64,000 bases of DNA from Amoeboaphelidium protococcarum (lineage: Eukaryota; Aphelidiomycota; Aphelidea). The stretch spans positions 320,001 through 384,000 of the forward strand of contig JALECJ010000255.1 of assembly GCA_023515745.1 (NCBI GenBank). Direction: 5' to 3'. Within the stretch, counting starts at the first letter, position 1; the number at the start of each line of letters is the position of its first letter. Shown piece by piece: positions 1-13,740 of the stretch. A program made the position numbers and the translations under genes. The notes below the pieces were generated by a model, which saw only the letters and a list, made by a program, of their open reading frames with translations, made no database searches and was not told the DNA's origin.

Positions 1-991
1 TTGCATAAAGAATCGTGATCAACTGCACCAGTACCCACAAGGACCATTCTATCAGCAGTGTAGTGAGTCTTGATGTAATCAGTCAAATCCTTTCTACCGA
101 TGGAATTAATATTAGCATCAGTACCCAGAATAGTGAGACCAAGCGATGTTCCCTAATAAGCGGTTGCATGCAAATGATCAAATACAACCTCCTCCATCAC
201 TTTCTCAACTTCCTCCTTCTCGCGCAGAATTGTGCTCCTCTCATTCTCAATAGCACTCTCCTCCAACTTTGAGTGCTGCAGGATATCAGAAATAATATCC
301 ACAGACTAGCCGACATCCTTCTTGAGACAGCGCGCAAAGTATACCGTCTACTCTCTCGAGGTGTAAGCATTCAACTGAGCACCCATATTCTCAATCTCCT
401 TCTCCATTTGGACGCGAGATCTCTTCTCAGTGCCCTTGAAGATGAGATGCTCCAGAAAGTGAGCCACACCATTATTCTTCTCCGTCTCAAATCTACTGCC
501 AGCGCCAATCCACAGACCGACAGTGGCAGTCTCATTGTCAGCATGTTCAGTAGCCACTCTAAGTCCATTCGATAGAGTAGTCACCCTAGTCTCTGGCACG
601 TTCATCAGCGCCTACTTGGTGGAGATGGATGGCCTGACTGTGGCACCGACTGACGCTAATGCTCTCTACAAAATAAATGATTATTTACCTAATATAACGT
701 TCTATTCAAAGGAAAACCTACTTTTGCAATATTGTAATTCATTTCTACTTGGTTCTTCCTGATATTACGTCAAGAATTAGAATGACAGAGGAAAGAAGAA
801 GACAGGAAGAAAGAAATTCTCTTTTCTCGCCGCAGTCGCTGTTGTTGTTCTTTTGGCTTGTCTGAAGGGAACAAAATTCGTCTGCATTTTATATCTGCTC
901 AAGGAAGAAAGAGAAAAGACCGGCGCGCTCCATAGATGTCATGAGAGTTCTTTACCTGTGCATACTTTTGCCTATCTTGACGTCTCGCCAT
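1..991 (-). CDS. MAS1: Mitochondrial processing peptidase beta subunit (partial)
   Basis: Zinc metalloprotease of the mitochondrial matrix (M16 family) that removes presequences from imported proteins together with an alpha subunit. The visible N-terminal part contains the zinc motif HxxEH (HFLEHLIF) and the downstream glutamates of the [16 protein letters not shown] stretch that complete the metal site. The TAG at 348-350 sits where the family has Gln in SREQTVYFAR, so it must be read as Gln. I infer two exons: 991-956 (12 codons, Arg-rich, fits a presequence) and 665 down past the left edge, separated by a 290-nt intron that begins GTAAAG and ends TTTGTAG, phase 0. The family call is very secure; the first exon is an inference. 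The C-terminus lies outside the window. The gene is divergent from the PX-domain gene at 1403. Confidence 0.93.
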
Positions 992-1402
992 TTTATTTCC
1001 TAATGCGATACATGTCTACTTAATTGTAATTGAGGTCACTTTATAAGTCTACGGCTTCGTGACTAGTCGATAGAGCCGTATTTTATATTTTTTGAATCTC
1101 TCACCAAGAAACTTGCCCGTGTTCAATTGACCATTTCTCAAAGCATCATTTTCTAACCGTCGTTTCATTAGATATAAGCTTTACTACGCGGTTGTTTCAC
1201 ATTGTTTCCGATATCCAGTGAGTCTGTGACAAGCGAGGGAATTTCACATAAACGTTCACTCTTGTGCTTTTGTCGCACTAGTTCTTCTCTCTTTGTTATA
1301 TAGTGTGTGATATTCTTGGTAAATCTCTTTCAGTCTCGTAATCACTCTACAGTCTATATTATTAAAAAATATTTCTTATTATTAGAACACATTTACTAGA
1401 GA
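992..1402. other. Divergent intergenic region
   Basis: About 410 bases separate the start of the peptidase gene (minus) from the start of the PX-domain gene (plus). It should hold both promoters. It is AT-rich near 1360-1390. I see no clear TATA box pair, repeat or RNA gene. Confidence 0.5.
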
Positions 1403-4400
1403 ATGTGGAAGTTTTGGAGCATATTCATCCTTTTATTGTTGTCTCCAGTGCTGAGATTAATGTTTCTTACTCTGCTCTTTGTACTGGTTGGTGTCCCGGC
1501 TATAGTTGTGTTTGTGAATAGAAAAGAGTTATCTAGATTCTTTGTACGGGTGGATTAGAATGAGATTAGTAATAGCTCTAGTAGGAATAGCATAATATTT
1601 ACCGATGAAGTTGTTTCTCTATTGTAAAATTTTGATTCACAAAGAGATGGTGGTTCTGCAGCCAATGGTGCGCTTTAGAGTATATCGCCTTAGTAGTCGT
1701 AGATGTAGTCATTACCGAGACATTCCAAGACTTTTGCAGTACATAGATATAGTTCCAGTGTTAATGATGCTGTTAATTCCGTGTTCAAAATCATTAAAGT
1801 TGACTTTATAGAGTCGTGGCTTTATCGCATTACAGATCAGCAGATACTGATTACCATGATGACTATGAGAAATGAAATGCCATTCACACTATACATTGAC
1901 TAGTATCTCGTCAAGATTCTGGATAAGCTGCATGATCGTTTGGTGGCTGTTGATTAGACTGCCTTGTTGTAGAGAATGCTCAAATCTATAACATTACATG
2001 TGTCCACCAGGAAAAGGCTGTTAATTTAATAGTAATAATCATCATCATCAACGCAAGGTCAATAATCATCATTCTTCGCTGCCAGATCTGAGGCTTTGGC
2101 TATTAAACTCTGCCGTAAGGTGATCGAACTCCTCACTCGGAATGAACATGTAGCTTCTATTGAGTAGCTGTTCTTGTCCAAGATTGTCTTGTTTTACATT
2201 TATAATCCTGTGGTGAATCTTTTGAGTGATCCTGATTTTTGGAATTAGACTATAGTATCTGTTATGGATGCTTATATTGCCGAACAGGTGATTGTAAATA
2301 AGATGCGAAAAGTCCTGGATAGTACGACTACAGCTTCTGGTACTACTTTGCCTGCAGATTTTAATCCATAGATTGTTGAAGTTAAAGTACAGTTTTTAGC
2401 TGATGTTGATAATACTGTCAAATCTCTGCTGTCTGCTCTAAAGATTAAATAAAATGCAACAACCTCGGCCGTGACTGATAGATCTCCTTCGGATATCGTT
2501 GCTGAAAAGTTGGCTCTTGTATCTACTCACCTTGCCGGTTGTAACTAAAACTCAGCTGAAGTCCGCATTGTCTCGGATGCTCTGCAGCAGATTGTATAAA
2601 GACATGGTGACAATGATATGCTAATACGGTCCTTGGGAGATTTGATGCCAATGTTGAAGAATCGAAACTTTAATCTTATCGAAGGCCAGGTGTAAATTCT
2701 GTCTATATTGGCTTAGTGTTACGAGATTCTGTATAAATAGTAACAATAATATTAGGCTCTTATTGCCCAGTAGTAGCAAGTAGCATAGCAGTAGACATCG
2801 CCCATGAATAATTTCTCTACTGGTAGTAATTATAATGATTTTAAGAAAATGCTGTCACTGGGAAGGAGGTCCCCTACAAAGCAATAGGACTCACAGGTTC
2901 AATAGCAGCCCATATCACAGCCGATTCCCTCAGCTTCCACCATAGCTAGAGTGTAACATTAGAATATGATTGACTTGTCCACGGCGTAATGTGATGAATA
3001 GTCTAAATTGTCAGGGAAACAATCTCTATAGATACAATAAGAATAAAACGATCTGTAAAACGTTGATGCAGCCTCTCGTGGCAGTACGGAGAACAAAAAG
3101 CTTAATAAATCTTCAGATGTAATCAGTTAGATTGACATTGAGGCTGTGGAGAAGGCTTTCTAGTCAATCATCAGATCTGACGGCTATGGGACCGACCTCA
3201 GTGATAAGGATAGTGTTACGTCTATTAAAAGCTTGCAAGCCACCAAGAGCATTAATGATCTGGAGACGCAAGGTGTGGGAGACACTGAAGAAGAGTCAGA
3301 GTTATAGGACAGTCTTCATGGTAGTAGTATTGACAAGATTAGCGAAGAATTTGAAGATGATGAAGAGATTGAGGGTGATGATTAAGAAGCAAAGTATAGT
3401 GCGATGGTTAGCCCTTCTATGGAGAGCGATTCTGATTATAATGATCGTTAGTATTTGAATATGAGTAGTCCGACCGGTAGTAAAGATTCGGTAAAGTCTG
3501 AGATTAAGAAGATCAATGAGAGAATAGAGAAGCTGCTACATCAAGAAGAGCTTTTGAATGCCATGATTGATAAATTGGGAGATGAAGACTAAGAGCAGTT
3601 TGCTGGGAGTAAGTTGCAACAGAAGGAAGTGAAGTTGATGCGTAAAATGAAGGCGTAATTTTAGAATGAGCGAACACTTCTCGACAATCTTCGGAATACT
3701 ATGGAACTGTCAATCTCTGATAATTTTATAGTGCCCGGATAGACCAAGATTTCAATACCTTCTTACTCTGTCGACTCTTCTGCTTCTGGATCTTCCTCGG
3801 ATAGTTCTGCTTTGAACGCACAGTCTTAAAACTAGTAGTAACAGTAGTAGTAGTAGCAGCAGTAATAGTAATTTGTAGTATATATTATCGAGATAAATAA
3901 TTACAAAGGGTGGATTATAGCGCGTCGTTACTCTGAATTTGATCGTCTGAATAAAGAGTTGAAGTAGAAATATCCTCAGATTATGGGCAAAAGTGGATAT
4001 GATCTACCTGGGAAGCGGTATCTCCATTTCAAATCACTCAGTGGATCATCTGCCAATTCCCTCTTTGAAAATAAGAAGGAGCGAGAATTTGTGGAAGGTC
4101 GAAGAGTGTAATTAGAGCGTTATCTGAGAAATCTGGTGAATGATCCAGTAATTGCCAAGTCTTGGGAGTTCCGATAGTTTTTGTGTCAAGACCAGTTCAA
4201 TTCAAAGACGACTTCGTCTTTCAAGACTGGTCCTTTGCAGAGTATGTTACCATTTAATCCGCTTAATGTCAAGAAATTGTTGAATATTTTTCATCTTAAT
4301 GAAAGTGCTGGATCGGCTGGCGGGAATATCAGCACTGGCTAGAGACTGATTTAAGATGAACATTCGATTAAAGTGGTGAAGTAACGGAAGAGATTTAAAT

Positions 4401-5341
4401 CTACTCCGAATGCTTTGCTTGATGCGATTAGTAGTAAAGTTGGCCAAGTCTTTGGCAATGGTAACAAGGCTGGTAAGATTGATGAAATGGATTCAGACGC
4501 GTCATCTATCGGCAGTTTTACTACTAATACTCAATCTCATCATCATAGTCATAATCATAGTCCTTAATACGACTCTGTTACATCATCTGCTCAGACGTCT
4601 CCATAGAATTCTAATCATTAATCGCAGCAACCTGCATCATAGTCTTCATAATTTACGTTTGGTAGGCGCAAGAGTGTCAATGTGGAAGCTAATTCTCCTA
4701 CCAAGAACAAGCACGTAACTTCTGGCCATTTAGACTCTGATCAAGAACTTGAAAGCAGCCTGTACTCGTCAATTAATCATGAGACTATGCCTAATATAGT
4801 CCCGAAGATTGCCATCTCATCTCCTTCACCTGATGATGATTTTTTACCAAAACATTTGGATGAGAAGACACTTGGCTAGACGTCGTTGTCCGAGTCTTTA
4901 TGCGCCCTGTTCATTGAGATGTTTGAACTGAAGGAGAAGAACAATTGGTTGCGACGATAGGCTGTGATGCTGATTCTGCAGCAGGTGATGGGTGGTGCGA
5001 TAGAACGTAAGATTGGAGAAGTGGTGTCCAGTCTCCATACGGATGAAATGCTCACCATGTATGCCAGGCGATTGTGTTATGTAATGAAGCCAAGTCAGCC
5101 TTGGGTGCCGCGCAGTGAAGAGTAGAAGGAGCGCACACGACTTGACGCTCACAAGAAGTTACTACTGGTAGTTCCTGATATCTTGGGACAGATGGTCGGA
5201 AGATCCAATGCTAAAAAGGGTATACTGAAGATCTTTGAGCTACTCTAGAATCAATAATACAATAATGAGCTGGTTCGCAGATTAATCGAAGACTTGCTGA
5301 TTTGTGTATTCCCAGAATTGGATGAATTAATCAAGTACTGA
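1403..5341 (+). CDS. MDM1: MDM1/SNX13-like sorting nexin (TM-PXA-PX-nexin C)
   Basis: Single-exon gene of 1312 residues. It starts with about 40 hydrophobic residues (two membrane passes or a hairpin), then a PXA-like helical region (about 115-300), a long low-complexity linker, a PX domain (about 825-935) with the RRYSEF and LPGKRY signatures that bind phosphoinositide, and a nexin-C-like domain (about 1160-1300). This order matches yeast Mdm1 and animal SNX13/14/25, which sit in the ER and tether it to vacuole, lysosome or lipid droplets. I see no clear RGS domain. The linker carries a 13-residue Gln run at 811-823 encoded mostly by TAG/TAA. It ends at a TGA 51 bases from the stop of the convergent myosin-like gene. 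Confidence 0.85.
3833..3871 (+). repeat. Poly-Gln tract written mainly in UAR codons
   Basis: Thirteen consecutive codons in the PX-domain gene: seven TAG, three TAA and three CAG. In the standard code this would be ten stops in a row. It encodes an uninterrupted Gln run just before the PX domain. Confidence 0.9.
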
Positions 5342-5392
5342 TAAACTGTTTGTGTGTATTAATTTAGATCAAATTTATTTCACTTAAGTTCA

Positions 5393-8300
5393 TCACTACT
5401 GAGGAGCATTTATAATCTAGTTCCATTAAGCATTAAACTTTGCAATATCTAGATCTTCACTTAACATACCAACATCTATTAAACTTGTGAATACAGAATG
5501 CTAACCTTTCAACATAAACTTTAAAGATTCATCTACCACCATTAAGCCAGAGTCAATAACATTCTTCATCTGCTTCAGAACATTTTACTTTTCATCATCT
5601 TTCAAATTATTCACTAGAGCCTTCACAGACTTCAGGCTTTAAACAAGTACATACTTTGAGGACATTATGCTTTACTTGCGCTCAATAATCTATCTACTGA
5701 CGTACCATTGTTTGCTATCAGAATCAAACTAATATTCCACCGAGATAATTCCATCACCTGTACCGGTAGGGACTTTAATGTAAACATTCTCGGTCAATCC
5801 AGATATCGATTTATCAAGCTCTTCCTTCTCAACGTCACGGCATACTGATAGATATTCATCCTTCAGCTTTGCAATTTAAGCATCAGCATTGGGCTGTGTC
5901 TGCACAAGCTCTTTCAACTTGGCCACGATTAATTTCAGGCGATCTAAAGGCTTAACAGTCTCAGGCTGTTTCTGATCAGGAACCTGTTGTTAAGTATCAG
6001 GTCCTGACAACTTCTTTAGTAATTGCGGGGAAGTTTATTCAGAATGTGGCAACTACTACTGATAATAATCAACGACATAACTCTGAGATAACGGTGACGA
6101 TTAATCTTGAGAATACACGATAGAAGTAGTCGCGTTATAAGTATAATTCCCTAGAATATCCAAAACATCAGCACTATTGTGGCGACTACTATCCGATGAT
6201 TTGATATTGATCTACTACGACAGGTGAGCAATCATCTTGGAAGATGTTGATATAGGCCTCTGCCCATTCTGATCACCCATTACCAGTGATTGCTAAATCT
6301 AATGAACACCAGTCAGTTGCGGTTGGCTCTAACGTACTAAATTGTGCATCTAACTCGTCCTTTATTACTTGTCACCATCATCAATCTTGGACTTTATGCT
6401 TCCAATCGACTGCACAGATTAAGTCTTTACTAAGCGATGCTACTCAACATGCTCTGAAATACTTTTATTGGGTAAATCCTGAACAATTGGTGATAATTCG
6501 GACTGCTATCCATTCAGAACGGCAATCAAATTCTACTTTGAAGATGAATGGGGTATTCTACTCAATGATGCCTGACTTCCATGGAGCTATTTCATTGAAT
6601 GGGATACTTTCAAATTAGACAACATATCAAACATGGACAATGGCCTAGTGAGCTATGTAGCTTCTTGCAACTACGTGGAAGGCTTCTTGACAGCAGATGA
6701 TTTAAGACGCACCAAGACTAAGGCGATACAGTAATACTGATGCCATTTAACTCTGAACAATGCAGACACAACACGGTTCGAAAGCTGTTGATAAACTTCA
6801 GCTGATGCACTTCCAGACAAGATTTCTATATCGGACTACTTCAGTTCGGCCACACTATTACTGAGAAGTATACGCAATGATGACGACACGTACGCAACAC
6901 CTCGGCGATGATCTACACCTAGAACATCCAACACTGCCAGACAAAAGGAATTTGGATTCTGTAAATCGATACTCAGTCTCAAGTCTTTCATAAATGGCTT
7001 AAATCTATTGAGTAGAGGGGCAATAGAAAACTCATAACCAAATCTGAACTGTTAGAGTTGAGAGAGTTGAATCAAATTCCACATCTTCAACTACAACAGC
7101 ATTTTAGAGCCATCAATAAACTACTGCGCACCACCATTATCATTAATGTGCCGGACTAATAGACACTCTACATCATAGACAACTCGATATTGCCCATCTT
7201 ACAGCATCTTTAGCAATCCAATACACTCTTTCTTAACTCTACTGCAAACACTAGTAATCGATCTGCCTTACTTGGGCACTGTAAACTAACTACCAGTCTT
7301 ACTTTGTAGTGGCGATAGATGAAAATTAATTCTCGACGTACCACTTGGAGACTTGACATATGACGGTTCCTGGCTGGAATTGATCTTCAGCTGAGCTATA
7401 ATAGAATGTATTGCGGAATCCTAAGATAATTTAGGCACATTTTTCAACAAATACTCATCAAAAGCACCTTCCAAGTTCTCTGCATTAAACTCACTAAAGC
7501 CTTAGGTACGGTATAGACATATCGCCTCGCTATCAAAGTGTCTCACTATAAATCCCTCTTCGTGTCTACAGCGAAGGTATTGCTAATACAGCCTTCTAAT
7601 CTAATCATTGGTTGGATCCTAGAAATTCTACACAAAGTCAGGCAGAGTCTTGGTGACACCTTGAAATGTGCGATGAATGTTCATTGTAAGATTAGTATCA
7701 TTAGGATAATCTGGCATTTTCAGCGTGTCATCAATCTAGGAGAATATGCTAGTTCTACCACCACTCACCACATTCAGGTTATCAGCCAGGTTCTTCACTA
7801 TCTAATTACCATTCTCAATATTATTGATTCCATGCACAATAGAATTGTTAGACTCAAATATGTTAAAGTGGCCAACAGCATTCGTCGCCAGAAAATGATG
7901 ATGGACCTTCTCATTCACGTAATTGAAAATGAACGAGTCAAAATCGCCAACTCCAAGTTGGAATGCTGGAATACTGATCACCTTTACGTGAGATGAGGAT
8001 TGAGCTTATTATTATGATTTGGAAGTATTAATGCATTCATTAATTTACCATACAACCTACTCAACTACTTTTTGATACAAATATCTGCAAAACTGATCTC
8101 TTGATGACTAGCATTCTAAAACTCTCTGAGCTTTAAATCCGCTTCTAGCCGGACTTTGGTCACCAACACTAGAAAATTGACATAAAAGAATCATTTCCAG
8201 GGCAGAGAATTCTAACCCAAGTAACTAACTAGCAGTATCAATTACATTGCGATCACTTGCAATTTATATCGATTAAGTAGACTCTGCAGATTGATCTTGA

Positions 8301-9515
8301 TTCTCTTTGAACTCTACGGCGCTAATCAGTACAACGGCAGTCAATAGCTTCAGTACAATTGTCACTTGCTCATTTTTTAACTACAATTAATGAATTTGTT
8401 ATTCAAATTAAGCGTATTGTTCTCCACCAGACTATGACAATGACGTCCCAAATATCGATGAGCATACTGCAGCAGTCTACAGAGGCAAGAAATTAAAAAG
8501 CTTAGCGCGTGATGGATTACACACTGCATAACTAAGAGCATTGAATATCCAAAAACTTAAGTGTTAGCGCAATGCACTCAGCGAAATACAACTCTTGGAC
8601 AGAGATAGAATTTTAAAAGGATTAGGTTGACTCGAATCGAAAATTTCCACCGCCAGTAAACGCGAGGCTGCATCTCCATTACCACCAACACCCATTGCCT
8701 ATGTAGTGAACATTCTAAGCAAACCATAAGCACTTTCGCAAATCAATTCTGCCTATTTAATGCGCGCTGCTGCTATCTGATAGTTCTTTTAATCGTTAAT
8801 TCCCATCACAACTGCGGATCTACTGGATAGATCATTATTGGATGCAGTACGCTAATCATCGCCCTTCACACCCGAAAGATTAACATCCAGATTCACGAAA
8901 GCTTCCATTTGCTAAGAGATTTGCTACTTGCCAAACATAACCTATTCTTTATAAAGACACAATACATCAGCATCATTGTTGCAGCGCTTCCACGGAGTCT
9001 GTAGGCGTCTTTGTAAAAGTTGATCTCTAATCGTTTCAGCAGAGAAATCATCGTCCTGATCAAACAATGGATTGTACACTTGCTGCACTTCAACCGCAGC
9101 TCGCTGTATATCACTAGCATTGACATTTGCATCCTACATTCACATATATAATAAATTTATGTAAAACGACATTAGATTTATTATATCATACCTAAAATAA
9201 GAGTGAACCATCAACTATCGTCTGTTGTTAGAGAAAAGAGTCGATCAAGTGATCTATCTCAAAAACAGTTACAGATAACAGGTCGGAAGATGAGACTTTA
9301 TACTTGTCTCTCTTCAGTGTATCTCCTTGATCATCCGTAAAACGGGCCAGTGAATATCCGTGTTACTTGTTAGGTATCCAGAAACAGGTGCCTGCACACA
9401 GAGAGACATTGATGGTCTTACTATTATTATCCACAATATCCAGATTGTTCAACTTTCTCAGAGACGTTGTAGAACCAGTCTTGGTCAGAAATTTTGATCT
9501 AGCTTGGTAAGACAT
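5393..9515 (-). CDS. Degenerate myosin motor-like protein
   Basis: Two exons: 9515-9192 and 9133-5393, with a 58-nt intron GTATGA...TGTAG; 1354 residues. The N-terminus resembles the myosin SH3-like subdomain (FWIPNKQHGYSLARF). The body keeps several myosin landmarks: a relay-like segment near residue 514 (FIFNYVNEKVHHHF), a FIVRHF...QGFSEFN stretch matching the region after loop 2, and an SH1-helix-like segment near 785. The parts that bind nucleotide are not conserved: where the P-loop GESGAGKT is expected I read GINDQKNY (about residue 217), and switch II reads SIPAFQLG instead of DIFGFE. So it probably does not hydrolyse ATP. The last 450 residues are Gln-rich then helical, with no domain I recognise. 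It could be a scaffold derived from a chitin-synthase-type or other myosin. Stop is a tandem TGA TGA. Confidence 0.7.
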
Positions 9516-9729
9516 ACTTTGTATACTTATTACTGACTTTTTTAAATCTGAATTGAAGATAAAGGATTAAAGAAATAAACTGCTAAAGATCTATAGATAC
9601 AATCAATATTCACCATCACAACCATCAAACAATACAAAGTTCGCAGTGCAATTTTAAGCTATCGCGACGCAAAAGGCTTTTTTACATCAACATCAACATA
9701 TATTACATAAGACTAATTCACATAACATT

Positions 9730-12700
9730 TCATACGTCAGTATTGCCAAGATACTCAGCCACCAATTGAGAGAGCAGTTACTCAGTAGTGGGCTTTTCAG
9801 TGGCTGTTTCTTTAGAGCATTTAATCAGATACTGAGACTGAGTGGCGAGACTGTCATCCAGGAATACCATATGATCGTCAATAAATTGCACCAGCTCAAC
9901 ACTATGCCATCTGTAAATGTCAGAGTATGATAGACGCCAGAAATTGACAGTCTCCAGAAAGTATTGCCAATTGTTGTACTTGGTCTTTACCTCTCTGCCA
10001 TCCGAGTCATAATGCTCTTTGTTCAATAATTGCATTAACGATGGCCACATGTAATTCCATACTTACAATTCGGCTGTGGACACCAACTCGGTCATCATGC
10101 TAATCTTGACGTCGAGCACTGTTGCCTCCTTTCCACCATAGGGACGCAAATTCTGCTAAACTGTAGAGGACAACAGGCTGAGACACTTGATGATAAAGAA
10201 TACCGAACTGACGACAGATAATGCATCTGCTTGGTCAGAGCCATTTGAGTCTTTATCATTAACATTCTTCTTATCGAAAGGATTAAACACCTTATCAGTC
10301 TATGGACTTAGCACGGCAGTCCTTAGAGGAGCAAATGTAGTAGTCTAGTCATCACTACCGGTCTTTGCTCCCTTTGTACTCGCTAAACTAAAACCGCCAT
10401 TTCCCATACTATCAGCAATACTATTCAATATGAAATACAAAGCATTCAAATATTTCGACCAATTCTGCAGTAAAGCCAGCGAGAAATTACAATCAAAATA
10501 ACGACAAGCACCGAGTAACAGGGGTGCTGATAAACGCAAAAACTATCCCACGTCCAATTCTTATAGCTTCTTGCTAAAAAGCATAGGTTAAATAGCATTA
10601 TCAAAATCCTTCCACATCAACACACACAAATTTGCCAAAAATAACGACAACTCATGATACTCCTTATGATCTTCAGAAGCGACTGATTGCACCGTTACAA
10701 TCAATTTTCGAGTGATCAAAGCAGACTGGGTGGCAAGATTAGTACCAAACACCACAGTTTGGTTAACATTAGCCACTTCAGAGTACAATAGATTAGATCT
10801 TTTCAAATGAGATTCAAAGTCTTGCAAAAGAAACGAATAAATATTCTTCTAGTTAGACTTTTACCAGGAAGAGCTTTCAGACAATAACTTGGACTTTATC
10901 AAATTGTACACTGCAATATTAACATTTTCAGCACGAGAATTCTCCTACTTTAGTTGGGAGACGTGACACTACTACAAAAGAGCACTGAGAGCATCAACCT
11001 CAAACTAACACTTGTCAATCACATGTACAAGCAAAATCTTGAGGGCAGTGGCAATCATTTTAAATCCTTTACTGTATTAGTTACACAGAACAAGGCACAG
11101 ATCGAGGATGCAATCAACGTTCCACTACTCCCTCTTCCATGATAGAGGCTTAACGGTGAGATTGATCAAGAATTGCGACAGCTCTCCCCAGACGCTTCTT
11201 CCACGTAGAGGTGGCCGAGTCTAAACGATAAACAGCGTCATATTCTTAATAATGGCATTAAACTCCTCTTTAGTAAATGACTTGTACAGCCAAATACGCT
11301 GAGCAACATCACGGATAGGCAATTCGTAAAATGGAAACTTTCGAGCCTAATTCTCTCTGGATGAGTACTAGCTGGTCCAAACTTGAAAAAGAGCACCGAA
11401 TAAATCATTCTCCAATATCTAACAGGAAGCTGCAATCTACTTGTAGAAAGGATTTGAAGATATGTCCAATTTCCCCGTAAATACCAGAATGAATAATCCA
11501 CTGTCGTAGAAAACATCAAACAAGGCTTTCAGAAATATTTTGGATCTCAACACCAACTGATGAGACTTGTGGCTCTAAAGGCGAACAATGATAAGACTGA
11601 ACGTCAGCAACTCTTCAACCATAATCTCAGTAGTGATAACAACTGATCTTCGCAAGATGACATGACACAGAGCGATGGCAATTCGCGCGACTTCGTCAGA
11701 CACACTGCCGCTCAAAATAGCAGCTAAAAGTGTCTTCATAACAAATACCACCTTTGGTAACAACTCCTGCGACTCTACATCAAATTTATAGATGAAAATA
11801 AACACACAGTCCAACCAGCACTTAAGTAGCGTTGGATCTAACTGACATACCACATCAGCACTGTTCACAGTGTGACATATTAGATCAAAGAAGAATATCA
11901 ACTCTGGAGGATCATTCAAATGAGACATCATCTCCATCATAATGCGCGATTACTACTTTATCCGTTCACTCCTGGACAATAGGCGCTCAAATCCTGAATT
12001 TGCCAGGGATCTCGTAGTAGCTTAATTTTTCAAGTCTCCATTAACGCCATCCGCCTGATTCTATTACATTCCGCGATTACCAATATTGGAACTAATTACA
12101 GATTTCATAGTGATCGCACTAGCAATTCCCATTCCAGAATCAGACACATCGACATTGAATTTATCAAACATCACCTTACAAGAACGGCAAATAATAAGCA
12201 GCGCCTCTTGATGAGATGGATTCTTAACGTTAAACGTGGCCGGTCCAAAATGAACAAGAATATTCTTATCCGTCTTCATGCTGTAAGAGGCATCTAGGAA
12301 GCCTAAGTGTTAAGCGGCCAACACCTAAACGCGAGCCATATATTCCCTGGAGATTGACTGCCCAATCGCAATCATCTTCATAGTCATATTGAACGCAGCA
12401 AGTTTAAAATTACGCATATGTAAGTCATGCACTACCCTGTTTACGGCAGATTACTTTTTAGCATCAAGCAGTTGTCCGCTTTCATTAGCCATTTGCCTGT
12501 TACTGATCACCTTGGATGGCTTCCATTCCAAAAGTTAAAAGACGGCAGACCAAGACAAAAGATGCAAGGCTGGAAACACACCATTAATGTACACCATCAC
12601 CTAAAGGACTTTAATCTTCTGCTCGACATCATCCAGTATGAGCAGATACTGTTACCAAATTGCCACCAGAATATCGAGACGGGAAGGATCAAGACTACGC

Positions 12701-13740
12701 AGCAATGAGACAGACTTCAGCCGAACATGCTCCTCTTCATCAAGAACACAAGACATCAAATAAGTCACCAGAGGACCAAACAACCACAGATAGCTATCGT
12801 ATTTCTTAATGAGGGACTCGCTCATCTTACTGAGCAAACCGAAGCCGTGATCCAACCCAACAAATCTCACCTACCAGTTCGCATGTTCAAAAGTCTCGTA
12901 AATACATGCACAGAAGATGCTATTAGAAAAGTCTGCAAATGACATTTAGTTTGCAGGATTATTAGCGCCAACTTGAAATCGATTATTAGCCCCGGAATCA
13001 CCAATCTTCAGAGCAAAGGTTAGAAAAATCATCAGCAGGTTGACAATCAAATGCTTCTCAAAGTCATACTCTGCAGTCAGCATATCCCACAGAACTAGAA
13101 TTGAGCGAGGCTTAATGTAAGATATCACAAACTCATAATCCTTTTGCGTTTTAATGGATGTATATAGATGATACTAGAATTTAAGTACAATCAAGCGGGC
13201 ATCGGCATAAATGAAAGTCTGTGGAGAGTTCTTGGAAGAGTTGTTCTTTACAGCCTTGGAGGGATACTTGAGACAGGTGATATGCATCAGCGGGATAATC
13301 AGATCATCACTGTGAATATACTAATGTTCTTAAGGCAGAGGCTATGGACATTCAAACGAGAGATACTCATCACTTGACAATTCAAATTAGACCAAGTCAA
13401 CCTGCTGGAGAACTTTCATCTGGACACCCAGTGCGTACAGGATCATGTGCAATAGATACTTTATTAATTTGGAGAATTATAGTAGAAACTATTCTTCTTC
13501 ACTATTAAGAGGCTTTTGTGTCTAATTACGACTGGATATAGTGATAAACTTCTGCAACCGCTCACTGTTATCCCGGATTATCTAAGTAACCAGCTCATCT
13601 ACAGACTTGCCATCAAACTACTTTTCTTCCTCAGCATCCAAATTTTTCAAAATCTAATTCCAAAGTAGTTGCAGTTACTCAATGTACTCCGACACTGTAA
13701 GAGCACCTCCAACTTCTATAGCACCTTCATCAAGAGTCAT
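9730..13740 (-). CDS. Large helical protein, UNC80-like
   Basis: Single open frame of 1336 residues, almost entirely alpha-helical with the amphipathic pattern of HEAT/ARM repeats and few low-complexity stretches. A central segment (about residues 280-390) with NWQVRF, then GPLVTYLMSCVLDEEEHVR and LLRSLDPSRLD resembles, from memory, the UNC80 proteins seen in fungi and animals, where the partner is the NALCN/Cch1-type cation channel. That assignment rests on pattern recall and is not firm; Dopey-like or other HEAT scaffolds are alternatives. I chose the ATG at 13740 because the sequence upstream looks like 5' UTR (Phe/Leu-rich, low complexity); an in-frame ATG at 13911 is possible. No membrane segment was obvious. 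Confidence 0.5.

Noticed and set aside
348-605. Short ORF reading only part of a processing peptidase, suggesting a pseudogene
   Set aside because: The break is a TAG at a conserved Gln; under UAR=Gln the frame is intact, so it is not a pseudogene.
11200-11240. GTGGCCGAG string resembling the D-arm of a Leu/Ser tRNA
   Set aside because: It lies inside the open UNC80-like frame and no acceptor stem or T-arm pairs with it.
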